Assembly: GCA_021848545.1 (NCBI GenBank)
Contig: JAJZUL010000003.1
Coordinates: forward strand, 62,001-126,000
Length of the DNA: 64,000 nt
Direction: 5' to 3'
DNA from: Pseudomonadota bacterium
Lineage (GTDB): Bacteria; Pseudomonadota; Alphaproteobacteria; Rhodospirillales; Magnetospirillaceae
Part shown: positions 36,825-45,803 of the stretch, piece by piece
How the letters are laid out: every line of letters starts with the position of its first letter
How positions within the stretch are numbered: position 1 is the stretch's first letter
Program-made: the position numbers and the translations under genes
Notes under the pieces: model-generated
The model's input: the letters and a program-made list of their open reading frames with translations, nothing else
Database searches by the model: none
Told to the model about the DNA's origin: nothing

Positions 36825-37844
36825 TCACCCCATGGTCTTGCGGGGGTCGAAGGCGTCGCGCACCGCCTCGCCGACGAAAACCAGCAGGGTCAACAGCACC
36901 GCCACCACCAGAAAGCCGGTCAGGCCCAGCCATGGCGCCTGGAGGTTGTCCTTGCCCTGGCGCAGCAGATCGCCCAGGGAGGCCGATCCCGGCGGCATCC
37001 CCAGCCCCAGGAAATCCAGCGCCGTCAGCGCCACCACCGAGGCATTGAGGATGAAGGGCATGAAGGTCAGGGTCGCCACCATGGCGTTGGGCAGAACATG
37101 GCGGACCATCACCCTGAGATCGCTCATGCCCATGGCCTTGGCCGCGCGCACGTAATCGAAATTGCGCGCCCGCAGGAATTCGGCCCGCACCACCCCCACC
37201 AGACTGGTCCAGGAAAACAGGGTCAGCACCCCCAACAGGGTCCAGAACCCCGGCGCCAGGATCGAGGCGACGATGATCAGGATGAGAAGCTGGGGCAGAC
37301 CGCCCCAGATTTCCATGAAACGCTGGCCGACAAGGTCGATCAGGCCGCCGAAATAGCCCTGGATCGCGCCGGCCGCCACGCCGATGGCGCTGGACACCGC
37401 GGTCAGGGCCAGACCGAACAGGATCGACAGACGCAACCCATAGATCAGCCGCGCCAGCACGTCGCGGCCCATATCGTCGGTGCCCAGCCAGTTTTCGGCC
37501 GAGGGCGGCGCCGGAAAGGAATGGTCGCGATTGAAGGCGATGGTCCGGTAATTGAACCGGATCGGCGGCCAGATCGCCCAGCCATGGGCCTTGATGCGCG
37601 CCGCCAGATAGGGATCGCGGTAATCGGCGAAGGTGGGGAATTGGCCGCCGAAGGTGGTTTCCGTGTAATTGACCAGGACCGGGAAAAAAAGGTGGCCGTC
37701 GTAATCCACCACCAGCGGCCGGTCGTTGGCGATGAATTCGGCGAACAGGCTGAGAATGAAGATGACCAGGAAGATCCACAGGCTCCAATAGCCGCGGCGG
37801 TTGCGGCGAAAGGCGGCGAGACGGCGGCGGGTCAAGGGCGTCAC
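36825..37844 (-). CDS. yejE: Peptide ABC transporter permease (YejE-like)
   Basis: 339-residue inner membrane permease with about six membrane segments. The N-terminal segment (YWSLWIFLVIFILSLFAEF) is followed by a periplasmic region (RPLVVDYDGHLFFPVL) typical of YejE, and the binding-protein-dependent permease loop is RAEFLRARNFDYVRAAKAMG. Start codon is GTG; only 1 bp separates it from the yejB stop. Confidence 0.92.
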   Translation of the reverse strand: MTPLTRRRLAAFRRNRRGYWSLWIFLVIFILSLFAEFIANDRPLVVDYDGHLFFPVLVNYTETTFGGQFPTFADYRDPYLAARIKAHGWAIWPPIRFNYRTIAFNRDHSFPAPPSAENWLGTDDMGRDVLARLIYGLRLSILFGLALTAVSSAIGVAAGAIQGYFGGLIDLVGQRFMEIWGGLPQLLILIIVASILAPGFWTLLGVLTLFSWTSLVGVVRAEFLRARNFDYVRAAKAMGMSDLRVMVRHVLPNAMVATLTFMPFILNASVVALTALDFLGLGMPPGSASLGDLLRQGKDNLQAPWLGLTGFLVVAVLLTLLVFVGEAVRDAFDPRKTMG

Positions 37845-37845
37845 G

Positions 37846-38949
37846 TCACACCTCCCGCGTTTCGAAATCGATGCGGGGATCGACCAGATGATAGGTCAGG
37901 TCGCTGACCAGATTGAGCACGAGGCCCAGCAGGCTGAACATGTAGAGCGTGCCGAACATCACCGGATAGTCGCGGTTGATCACCGCCTGGAATCCCAGCA
38001 GGCCGATGCCGTTCAGCGAAAAGATGATCTCCACCAGCAGCGCGCCGGTGAACAGGATGCCGACGAAGGCGGATGGAAAGCCGGCGATGATCAGCAGCAT
38101 GGCGTTGCGGAAGACATGACCGTACAGCACCCGCTTTTCGCTCAACCCCTTGGCGCGGGCGGTGATGACGTATTGCTTGTTGATCTCGTCCAGAAAGCAG
38201 TTCTTGGTCAGCATGGTCAGGCCGGCGAACCCGCCCACCACCAAAGCGGTGACCGGCAGGGCCATGTGCCACAGATAATCGCCGATCTTGTCCATCAGGC
38301 TGAAATGGGACCAGCCCTGCGAGGTCAGACCGCGCAGCGGGAACCAGTCGAGATAGCGTCCGCCGGCGAAGATGACGATCAGAAAGACGGCGAACAGAAA
38401 GCCCGGCACCGCATAGCCGACGATCACCGCCCAGGAGGTGGCGATGTCGAAGGTCGAACCGTCGCGGGTGGCCTTGGCGATCCCTAACGGAATCGACACC
38501 AGATAGATGATCAGGGTGCTCCACAGGCCCAGCGAGATGGAAACCGGCAGCCTTTGCAGGATGATGTGGATGACCGACTGGTCGCTGTAGAAGCTGTTGC
38601 CGAAATCGAACCGCAGATAATTGCCCATCATCAGCCAGAATCGCTCGGCCGGCGGCTTGTCGAAGCCGAATTGCTTGCGCAATTCCTTGATGAAGGCCGG
38701 ATTCAGCCCCCTTGCGCCGCGATAGAGATCGTTGCCCCGGCTTTCCCCCGCCGCGCTTTGCGCGCCGGCCAGTTCCGACCCGCCCCCCGACACGCGCTGG
38801 GTGGCCGACACCGCGCTGCCCTCGATGCGGGCGATCATCAGATCGACCGGACCGCCCGGCGCCAGTTGGGCGATGGCGAAATTGATCAGCATGATGCCGA
38901 ACAGGGTCACGGGGATCAGCGCCACGCGGCGGACGATATAGGCCAGCAT
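37846..38949 (-). CDS. yejB: Peptide ABC transporter permease (YejB-like)
   Basis: 367-residue permease opening MLAYIVRRVALIPVTLFGIM, the DppB-type N-terminus. A periplasmic insert rich in Gly/Ser (VSGGGSELAGAQSAAGES) and the cytoplasmic loop LDEINKQYVITARAKGLSE that contacts the ATPase follow. About six membrane segments. The ATG is 7 bp after the yejA stop. Confidence 0.93.
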   Translation of the reverse strand: MLAYIVRRVALIPVTLFGIMLINFAIAQLAPGGPVDLMIARIEGSAVSATQRVSGGGSELAGAQSAAGESRGNDLYRGARGLNPAFIKELRKQFGFDKPPAERFWLMMGNYLRFDFGNSFYSDQSVIHIILQRLPVSISLGLWSTLIIYLVSIPLGIAKATRDGSTFDIATSWAVIVGYAVPGFLFAVFLIVIFAGGRYLDWFPLRGLTSQGWSHFSLMDKIGDYLWHMALPVTALVVGGFAGLTMLTKNCFLDEINKQYVITARAKGLSEKRVLYGHVFRNAMLLIIAGFPSAFVGILFTGALLVEIIFSLNGIGLLGFQAVINRDYPVMFGTLYMFSLLGLVLNLVSDLTYHLVDPRIDFETREV

Positions 38950-38956
38950 CGCCGCA

Positions 38957-40894
38957 TCACTCCCTTCGGCGCCACAGGCGCCACAAGCCGATCAGAACCA
39001 GACCCCCGCCCAACGCCCAGGCGAAACGCCGGGCGGCGGGCGGCGCGCCGGAATTGACCCCGACGGCGCCCGGCGCGTTGGCCGGCTTGGACGGGTCGAT
39101 CCACCAATCGTAGATGTTGACCCCCTGGGCGGGAATCACCTTCGGCATGCCGAACTTGTTCCAGAAGGCCACCCTGTCGACCCCCAGATGCCATTGGGGA
39201 ATGACGTAATAGTTCCACAGCAGCACACGGTCCAGCGCCCGGGCGCAGGCCACCAGGTTCTTGCGGTCGGGCGCGGCCACCAGCTTGGCGATCAGGGCAT
39301 CCACCGCCGGATTCTTGATTCCCACCACATTGTCGCTGCCCACCTGATCGGCGGCGCGGCTGCTCCAATAGGACCATTGCTCGTTGCCCGGCGACGCCGA
39401 TTCGGGCCAGACATTGACGATCATGTCGAATTCGAAGTGATCGACCCGGTTCTTGTACTGGGCGGTATCGACGGTGCGGGCGCTGGCCTCGATCCCCAAC
39501 CGGCGCAGATTGCGGATATAGGGCAGAACCACCCGTTCGAAGGCCGGCTCGCTCAGCAGAATCTGGAACCGGAAGGGATGGCCGTCCTTCATCAATTTCC
39601 CGTGCACCACCCGCCATCCGGCCGCGCGCAACAATTTCAATGCCTTCAACAGATTGGCGCGATCGTCGCCGTCGCCATTGGTGGTCGGCGCCTTGTAGAC
39701 CGTGGTGAAGACCTGGGGCGGGATTTCGCCCTTCAGCGGGTCGAGCAGCTTCAATTCCCGCTTTCCCGGCAGACCGCGCGCGGCCAGATCGGAATTGGCG
39801 AAGAAGCTTTCGGTGCGCTGGTACTGGCCATAGAACAGGTGCCGGTTGGTCCAGGGGAAATCGAAGGCCTCGGACAGGGCCTCGCGCACTCGGGGGTCCT
39901 GGAACAAAGGCCGGCGGATGTTGAAGGCGAAAGCCTGCATGCCGGCGGGACGCTGGTTGGGAAAACTGACCATGCGGCCCAACCCGTCCTTCAACGCCTG
40001 CCAATCCCGGTAGCCGGTGGCCCAGTTCTTGGCGATATTCTCCATGCGGATGTCGTAATCGCCGGCCTTGAAGGCTTCCAGCGCCACCGTCGAATCGCGG
40101 TAATAATCGAAGCGGATGCGGTTGAAGTTATATTGCCCGCGCTGGACCGGAAGGTTCCGTCCCCAGTAATTCTTGACCCGTTCGTAAACGACGGACCGGC
40201 CGGGATCGACCTTGACGATGCGGTAGGGGCCGGACCCCATGGGCGGGGTCAGCGTGGTCTTGTCGAAATCGCGATGCCGCCAGTACTGGGCGGGCAGGAT
40301 CGGCATGGCGCCGACGATCAACGGCATTTCGCGGTCGTCGCCCGGCCTGAAAAAGAATTCGACCCGCCGCTTGCCCAGTTTCTTGACCCTGGTCACCGCC
40401 TGATAATACAGCCGGTATTGGGGCGCGCCCTGTTTGCGCAGGATGTCGAAAGAGAAGATCACGTCGTCGGCGGTGATCGGCGTCCCGTTCCACCAGCGGG
40501 CCTGGGGGCGGATGGTGAAGATCGCCCAACGCCGATCGGGAGGCACCTCCACCGATTTGGCGATCAGGCCGTATTCGCTTTCGGGCTCGTCGGCCGAGGA
40601 AACCATCAGCGATTCGAACGGCAGGCTCGAACCGGCGGCGGGAACGCCCCGGAGGATGAAGGGGTTGAGGCTGTCGAAAATGCTGCCGATCGCCGCCAGA
40701 CGCAGGGTCCCGCCCTTGGGGGCGTTGGGATCGACGTAATCGAAATGGGTGAAGCCCGGCGGATATTTGGGTTTGCCGTAAAGCGCCAACCCCTCCACCG
40801 GCCGGATCGCCGGCGCCGCCATGGCGCCATGGGCCATCGGCGACGTCAAAGCGAGGATGGCGAGACCGAGCCGGAACCGCCGTCCGAGGGTCAC
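38957..40894 (-). CDS. yejA: Peptide-binding protein (YejA-like) with C-terminal membrane anchor
   Basis: 645-residue extracytoplasmic solute-binding protein (family 5). Signal peptide LGLAILALTSPMAHGAMA at the N-terminus, then the family 5 core (YGKPKYPPGFTHFDYVDPNA, RWWNGTPITADDVIFSFDIL). Unlike most YejA proteins it ends, after a GAVGVNSGAPPAARR linker, with a hydrophobic segment AWALGGGLVLIGLWRLW and RRRE, predicted to cross the membrane at about 622-640. The start is a GTG overlapping the hisN stop (GTGA). Confidence 0.91.
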   Translation of the reverse strand: MTLGRRFRLGLAILALTSPMAHGAMAAPAIRPVEGLALYGKPKYPPGFTHFDYVDPNAPKGGTLRLAAIGSIFDSLNPFILRGVPAAGSSLPFESLMVSSADEPESEYGLIAKSVEVPPDRRWAIFTIRPQARWWNGTPITADDVIFSFDILRKQGAPQYRLYYQAVTRVKKLGKRRVEFFFRPGDDREMPLIVGAMPILPAQYWRHRDFDKTTLTPPMGSGPYRIVKVDPGRSVVYERVKNYWGRNLPVQRGQYNFNRIRFDYYRDSTVALEAFKAGDYDIRMENIAKNWATGYRDWQALKDGLGRMVSFPNQRPAGMQAFAFNIRRPLFQDPRVREALSEAFDFPWTNRHLFYGQYQRTESFFANSDLAARGLPGKRELKLLDPLKGEIPPQVFTTVYKAPTTNGDGDDRANLLKALKLLRAAGWRVVHGKLMKDGHPFRFQILLSEPAFERVVLPYIRNLRRLGIEASARTVDTAQYKNRVDHFEFDMIVNVWPESASPGNEQWSYWSSRAADQVGSDNVVGIKNPAVDALIAKLVAAPDRKNLVACARALDRVLLWNYYVIPQWHLGVDRVAFWNKFGMPKVIPAQGVNIYDWWIDPSKPANAPGAVGVNSGAPPAARRFAWALGGGLVLIGLWRLWRRRE

Positions 40895-41697
40895 TGGCCC
40901 AGCACCGCCAGCGCCTGGGCGTGAAGGCGGGCGTCGCCGGCGGCGCAGACCCTGCCGTCGGACCAGATATCGAGCGCCGCCCCCGTCCAATCGGTAACGA
41001 CGCCGCCCGCATTTTCGATGACCGGCACCAGGGCGGCGTAATCGTAGGGTTTGAGGCCCGCCTCCACCACCAGATCGACGCAGCCGGTGGCCAGCAGGGC
41101 ATAGGCGTAGCAATCGGCCCCATAGCGGGCCGATTTGACCCGCCCGGCGATGCGCTCCCAGGCGGGGCGGGTGGCGCCGTCGAAATAATCGGGTCCGGTG
41201 GTATAGGCGTAGGCGTCGGCCAATTCGCCGCAGGGCCGCACCCGCACCTGTTGGCCGTTGAGGGTGGTGGGGCGGCCGCAAGCCCCCAGCCAGCGTTCAT
41301 CGGTGATCGCCTGATCGATCAATCCCAGCACCGGCCGGCCGCGCCAGGCCAGCGCCACCAGGGTGCCGAAACTGGGCTTGCCGGTGATGAAGGCCTTGGT
41401 GCCGTCGATGGGATCCAGGACCCAGACGAAATCGGCATCCGCCCGTTCGCGCCCGTGCTCCTCGCCGATGATGCCGTGATCGGGAAAGGCTTCCCGGATC
41501 AGCGCCCGCATAACCGTCTCCGCCTCACGGTCCGCTATGGTCACCGGCGAATCGTCGCTTTTGTCGTCGATGGCCAAAGGCGTGCGGAAATACCGCCGGA
41601 TGACGGGGCGGGCGGCATCGGCCAGACGCTCCGCCAGATCGGCGGCAGCAGTGATGATGGAGGCTGGAACCTCGGCGGGAGCGGGCATTGTCGTCAT
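40891..41697 (-). CDS. hisN: Inositol monophosphatase family protein, probably histidinol-phosphatase
   Basis: 268 residues. IMPase motifs: GEEHGRE, WVLDPIDGTKAFITGKPSFGT and the late KPYDYAALVPVIENAGG. The IDGTKAF and YDYAAL variants are those of HisN-type histidinol-phosphate phosphatases rather than inositol phosphatases proper. The ATG at 41697 has only a weak ribosome site; the ATG at 41688 would remove three residues. It precedes the yej genes and overlaps yejA by 4 bp, which would couple amino acid synthesis and peptide uptake. Confidence 0.87.
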   Translation of the reverse strand: MTTMPAPAEVPASIITAAADLAERLADAARPVIRRYFRTPLAIDDKSDDSPVTIADREAETVMRALIREAFPDHGIIGEEHGRERADADFVWVLDPIDGTKAFITGKPSFGTLVALAWRGRPVLGLIDQAITDERWLGACGRPTTLNGQQVRVRPCGELADAYAYTTGPDYFDGATRPAWERIAGRVKSARYGADCYAYALLATGCVDLVVEAGLKPYDYAALVPVIENAGGVVTDWTGAALDIWSDGRVCAAGDARLHAQALAVLGQ

Positions 41698-41809
41698 ATC
41701 CGGTCTGACGGCGGCGCGGAACCGCCGGAGTGTGCCGGGTTTGAAGGGATTTGTATAGAAGGGGGAAGGGGAGGAGCAGGGTAATCGGGTGAAGGCGCGT
41801 TGGAGCGGA

Positions 41810-41917
41810 GCGACTAGGCCGTTGAGGCCGCCGCAGCGTGCGGAGAGGCTCCATCGGGGCCTCGGAGCGCAAGCGAGGATAGCCAAGGGCGCGGACGCGA
41901 CCGCCCGGCGATTGAGG
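41810..41917 (+). repeat. Dispersed GCCAAG-core repeat, long form, copy C
   Basis: GCGACTAG, GTTGAG, CGCCGCAGCG, GAGGATA, GCCAAG, then GGGCGCGGACGCGACCGCCC as a GC stem and CGGCGATTGAGG. It matches copy D (15599-15675, minus strand) block by block. It fills much of the 324-bp divergent gap between hisN and pheA, which otherwise holds no gene. Confidence 0.6.
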
Positions 41918-42021
41918 GAAATATACATAATGCAGGGGAAGCGGGTTCACCCGATTCCCCTGAGGGGAGGAGCGATGCTTGACGTTGACACTTGTCGTCC
42001 CGGCGGCCGATATAGGCGGCC

Positions 42022-42942
42022 ATGAGCGACCAGCCCGATCCCGCCCGCGCCCCCGACCGTGCCATCGTCTTCCAGGGCGAGGCCGGCGCCTATTCCCACG
42101 CTGCCTGTCTTGCCGCCTTTCCGGCGATGGTGCCGCTGCCCGCGCCCACCTTCGAGGACGCCTTCGCCGCCGTCCGCGAGGGGCGCGCCCGTTACGCCAT
42201 GATCCCCATCGAGAATTCGCTGGCGGGCCGGGTCGCCGACGTCCATCACCTGCTGCCCTTCGCCGGCCTGCACATCATCGGCGAGCATTTCGAGCGCATC
42301 AGCCACCATCTGCTGGCGGTGCCGGGCGCCACCCTGGACGGCATCCGTTCGGTGGAAAGCCATGTCCATGCCCTGGGCCAATGCCGCAGCCTGATCAACC
42401 AGATGGGCCTGAAGGTGGTGGTCGGCGGCGATACCGCCGGGGCCGCCATGGCGCTGGCCCAATCGGGCGACACCACCCGCGCCGCCATCGCCTCGGCCCT
42501 GGCCGGCGAAATCTACGGGCTGGTTTCCCTGAAGGCCGGAATCGAGGATGCCCCTCACAACACCACCCGGTTCGTGGTGGTGGCGCGCGATCCGGTCGAA
42601 CCCGATCCCAACCTTCCCTGCATCACCACCCTGGTCTTTCGCGTGCGCAACGTGCCGGCCGCCCTGTACAAGGCGCTGGGCGGTTTCGCCACCAACGGCG
42701 TCAATATCACCAAGCTGGAAAGCTATATGGTTTCCGGCGAATTCGTCGCCGCCCAATTCTACGCCGATGTCGAAGGCCATCCCGCCGGGCGCCCCATGCG
42801 TCTGGCGCTGGAGGAACTCGATTTCTACAGCCACGAAGTCCGCATTCTGGGCGTCTATCCCGCCCATCCCTTCCGCCTTGCCCAGCGTGCCGCGGCGGCC
42901 GACGGCAGTCACGCCCCCCTCAATCCGGGATCACCGCCATGA
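42022..42942 (+). CDS. pheA: Prephenate dehydratase with ACT domain
   Basis: 306-residue monofunctional prephenate dehydratase, the step to phenylpyruvate in phenylalanine synthesis. Catalytic core: GEAGAYSHAA, MIPIENSLAGRVADVHHLL and the TTRFVVV threonine motif. The ACT regulatory domain from about 195 has ALGGFATNGVNITKLESYM (phenylalanine-binding GALA/ESRP region, here KLESYM). No chorismate mutase domain. The stop overlaps the haemoglobin gene start (ATGA). Confidence 0.95.
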   Translation: MSDQPDPARAPDRAIVFQGEAGAYSHAACLAAFPAMVPLPAPTFEDAFAAVREGRARYAMIPIENSLAGRVADVHHLLPFAGLHIIGEHFERISHHLLAVPGATLDGIRSVESHVHALGQCRSLINQMGLKVVVGGDTAGAAMALAQSGDTTRAAIASALAGEIYGLVSLKAGIEDAPHNTTRFVVVARDPVEPDPNLPCITTLVFRVRNVPAALYKALGGFATNGVNITKLESYMVSGEFVAAQFYADVEGHPAGRPMRLALEELDFYSHEVRILGVYPAHPFRLAQRAAAADGSHAPLNPGSPP

Positions 42943-43328
42943 CCTCCGTTCCCCCCGCCGCCCCGCTCACCGAGGAGCATGTCCACGATCTGGTGGTGCG
43001 ATTCTACGCCCTCGCCCGCGCCGACGACCGGCTGGGGCCGCTGTTCGAGGCCGCCATCGCGGATTGGGACGGCCACATCCAAATCGTCCAGGATTTCTGG
43101 TCGCACCATCTGCTGGGCTCGATGCGTTATCAGGGCAGCCCGTTTCCCATCCATCTCGGCCTCAAGGTCGATGACGACCATTTCGACCGCTGGCTGGCGG
43201 CCTTTCGCACCGCCGCCGCCGAAACCCTGCCCGCCAACGCCGCCGAAATCGCCATGGGCCGCGCCGAGCACATGACCAAAAGCTTTCGGATGGGGCTGGT
43301 GCCCTGGACGCCTCCGGCGTCGAAATAA
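42939..43328 (+). CDS. Group III truncated haemoglobin
   Basis: 129-residue globin of the trHb3 class. Seen: DDRLGPLFEAAIADWDGHIQIV, DFWSHHLLGSMRYQGSPFPIH (the last His is the likely proximal haem ligand) and DHFDRWLAAF. Such proteins bind oxygen or NO; a microaerobic role is plausible. Translationally coupled to pheA, which is unusual for function but common for packing. The last codons and stop lie in the first unit of a 26-bp tandem repeat. Confidence 0.88.
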   Translation: MTSVPPAAPLTEEHVHDLVVRFYALARADDRLGPLFEAAIADWDGHIQIVQDFWSHHLLGSMRYQGSPFPIHLGLKVDDDHFDRWLAAFRTAAAETLPANAAEIAMGRAEHMTKSFRMGLVPWTPPASK

Positions 43329-43423
43329 GAGTTTCGCCTCCGGCGTCGAAATAAGAGTTTCGCCTCCGGCGTCGAAATAAGAGTTTCGCCTCCGGCGTCG
43401 AAATAAGAGTCCCGCCTCCGGCT
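43309..43423. repeat. 26-bp tandem repeat between convergent haemoglobin and reductase genes
   Basis: Units at 43309, 43335, 43361 and 43387 begin CGCCTCCGGCGTCGAAATAA and end GAGTTT (the fourth ends GAGTCC), and a partial fifth follows at 43413. The first three are identical. Each contains the mini-hairpin CGCC-TCC-GGCG. The first unit supplies the haemoglobin stop codon; the array ends 5 bp before the fpr stop. Confidence 0.9.
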
Positions 43424-43427
43424 CCGC

Positions 43428-44438
43428 CTACGCTCCCGGCACGCCCGACGAGGTCGAATACTGGAAATGCAGGGCATGGTCGGGATGGACCAGACCATAG
43501 GCGGAATGGGCGGCGCGGGCGGCTTCGGCGAAGCCCGACAGAATCAGTTTGAGCTTGCCGGGATAGGTGCAGACGTCGCCCACCGCGAACACGCCGGGCA
43601 GACTGGTGGCCATGGTGGCCGGATCGACGGCGATATGGGGACCGTCCATGGCCAGTTGCCAATGGGCGACCGGCCCCAGATCCATGGCCATGCCGAAAAA
43701 GGGCAGCAGGCAATCGGCGTCCAGCCGGCGGATATCGCCGTCCAGCGAGGCCACGTTCACCGCTTCCAGCCGGCCGTCCGTCCCTTCAAGCCCTTGCAGC
43801 TGATAGGGCACCACCAGTTCGACCGCCCCCGAATCGGCCAGGGCCTTCAGGCGGGCTTCGCTTTCGGGTGCGGCGCGGAATTTGGGCCGGCGATGCACCA
43901 CCATCACTTTCGCGGCGACTTCCGCCAGGGAAATGGCCCAATCCACCGCCGAATCGCCGCCGCCGGCGATCACCACCCGTTTGCCCCGGAAATTTTCCCG
44001 GCGCGAAACGAAATAGAACACGCTGGTGCCTTCATAGGCCTCGATACCGTCCAAAGGCGGCCGATTGGGGCCGAAGGCGCCGCAACCGGCGGCGACGATC
44101 ACCGTCCGCGCCCGGATTTCGGTGCCGTCGGACAGGACGCAACGCCAGCCGCCGGCGCCAATCGGCGCCAGGCTCTCCATGCGGCGGCCGAGATGATAGA
44201 CGGGCTCGAACGGGGCCGCCTGTTCCATCAGCTTTTCGATCAGATGGGCGCCCTCGATGCGGGGATGGCCGGGAATGTCGAAAATCGGCTTTTCGGGATA
44301 GAGCGCCTGACATTGGCCGCCGACCGCATCCAGGGCATCGACCACATGACAGCCGAGCTTGACCATGCCGCATTCGAACACGGCGAACAGGCCCACCGGC
44401 CCCGCTCCCACCACCAAAGCGTCGGTTTCATATGTCAT
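43428..44438 (-). CDS. Ferredoxin/flavodoxin-NADP reductase, type 2 (YumC-like)
   Basis: 336-residue thioredoxin reductase-like flavoprotein without the redox CXXC, as in the YumC/ONFR class that moves electrons between NADPH and ferredoxin. FAD site VVGAGPVGLFAVFECG; NADP site IAGGGDSAVDWAISL; LPGVFAVGDVCTYPGKLKLI near the end. The ATG at 44438 has GAAGGATC ideally placed; an ATG seven codons upstream has none. Confidence 0.91.
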   Translation of the reverse strand: MTYETDALVVGAGPVGLFAVFECGMVKLGCHVVDALDAVGGQCQALYPEKPIFDIPGHPRIEGAHLIEKLMEQAAPFEPVYHLGRRMESLAPIGAGGWRCVLSDGTEIRARTVIVAAGCGAFGPNRPPLDGIEAYEGTSVFYFVSRRENFRGKRVVIAGGGDSAVDWAISLAEVAAKVMVVHRRPKFRAAPESEARLKALADSGAVELVVPYQLQGLEGTDGRLEAVNVASLDGDIRRLDADCLLPFFGMAMDLGPVAHWQLAMDGPHIAVDPATMATSLPGVFAVGDVCTYPGKLKLILSGFAEAARAAHSAYGLVHPDHALHFQYSTSSGVPGA

Positions 44439-44501
44439 GGTCGATCCTTCGTCGGTCATCGCTGTCTTGATATATGGGCATAGGGGCGCCGGCCGCGAAA
44501 G

Positions 44502-45803
44502 TCACCCGGCCAGTTCGCGCAGCCGGGCCAGGCAGGCGTCGCGGTCCGGACGGAAATCCGCCGCCTCCCACCATTCTTCGACCTGGGCCAGCAGGGCGCC
44601 GATCGCCGGGCCACGCGCCACGCCCAAAGCCAGGACGTCGGCGCCGCGCACCGGCAGGCTGACCGGCACCCAGCCATCGGCCTCGTCCAGCAGCCGGGTC
44701 CAGCCCCGGGTCACGGCGCTGTCGATACCGTCGAAACGATTGCGGTACTCGGCCCAGGCGACCAGCACGAAATCGCGAAAGGAATCCGCCCCCACCCGGC
44801 GCAAGGCGCGCCGCGCCGCCGGCCCGTCCATGGCGGGAGACAGGCTTACCGACGGCGCCACCAGCCCCACCACCCGCCGGGCCTGGGCCTTGGACAGGCG
44901 CAACCGCTCGGCCACTTTTTCGGCGCCGGGACCATCGGTTTCCAACACCGCGCCCAGACGGCGAATCGGATCGACGGCAATGGTCGGCCGCGCCAGCGCC
45001 CGGGTTTCCAGCCAGGTCAGCACCCGGAGCCGGCCGAAGGCGCGGGCCTCGGGCAACACGTGCTCCAGCACCCCTTCCGCCTGCATCAGCAGCAGCATAC
45101 CGGCGGAATCGGGCGCCTCCAGCAGGCGCAGAATCTCGCCGGCGACCCGTTCCCCCGACAATTCGGCCAGACGCGGCGCCAAACGCTTGCAGGCGGCGAT
45201 CGCCGCCCCGTCGAGACGGGTGCGGCCGTAATGGGCGTGAAACCGGAAAAACCGCAGCAGCCGCAGCACGTCCTCTTCGATGCGCTGGCGGGGATCGCCG
45301 ACGAACCGCACCCGGCCGGCGGCAAGATCGGCCAACCCGTCATAGGGATCGAAAATGCGCCCCGTGGAATCGGCGAACATGGCGTTCATGGTGAAATCGC
45401 GCCGGGCGGCGTCGGCGGTCCAATCGTCGGTGAAGGCCACCTTGGCCCGCCGCCCGAAGGTCTCCACATCCTCGCGCAAGGTGGTGATCTCGTAATGGGC
45501 CTTGCCCACCACCGCCGTCACGGTGCCGTGGGCGATGCCGGTGGGGACCGCGGTGATCCCCGCCTTTTCCAGCAACGCCATCACCCGGTCGGGCGGATCG
45601 TGGGTGGCGATATCCACGTCGCGGATCGGCCGTTTCAGAACCGCGTCGCGCACGCACCCGCCGACGAAGCGCGCCTCGGCGCCCTCGGCCGTCAGGGCGG
45701 CGAGCACCGCCTTGGTCTCGGCGGCGTCCATCCACGGCTGCGGCGGCAATTGGCCAACCGGCTCGTCGGGAGCGTGGTGGAGGGGGCCGTCATCAATCGC
45801 CAC
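44502..45803 (-). CDS. cca: CCA tRNA nucleotidyltransferase / polyA polymerase family
   Basis: 433 residues, class II nucleotidyltransferase that adds or repairs the CCA end of tRNA. Head domain FVGGCVRDAVLKRPIRDVDIATH with the DXD carboxylates, RRDFTMNAMF, then neck motif RFVGDPRQRIEEDVLRLLRFFRF. C-terminal helical region without an HD hydrolase domain, as usual in alphaproteobacteria. Start is a GTG at 45803 overlapping the Nudix gene by 11 bp. Confidence 0.93.
   Translation of the reverse strand: MAIDDGPLHHAPDEPVGQLPPQPWMDAAETKAVLAALTAEGAEARFVGGCVRDAVLKRPIRDVDIATHDPPDRVMALLEKAGITAVPTGIAHGTVTAVVGKAHYEITTLREDVETFGRRAKVAFTDDWTADAARRDFTMNAMFADSTGRIFDPYDGLADLAAGRVRFVGDPRQRIEEDVLRLLRFFRFHAHYGRTRLDGAAIAACKRLAPRLAELSGERVAGEILRLLEAPDSAGMLLLMQAEGVLEHVLPEARAFGRLRVLTWLETRALARPTIAVDPIRRLGAVLETDGPGAEKVAERLRLSKAQARRVVGLVAPSVSLSPAMDGPAARRALRRVGADSFRDFVLVAWAEYRNRFDGIDSAVTRGWTRLLDEADGWVPVSLPVRGADVLALGVARGPAIGALLAQVEEWWEAADFRPDRDACLARLRELAG

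Noticed and set aside
43309-43423. Possible CRISPR array
   Set aside because: 26-bp units follow each other directly without spacers; a tandem repeat.
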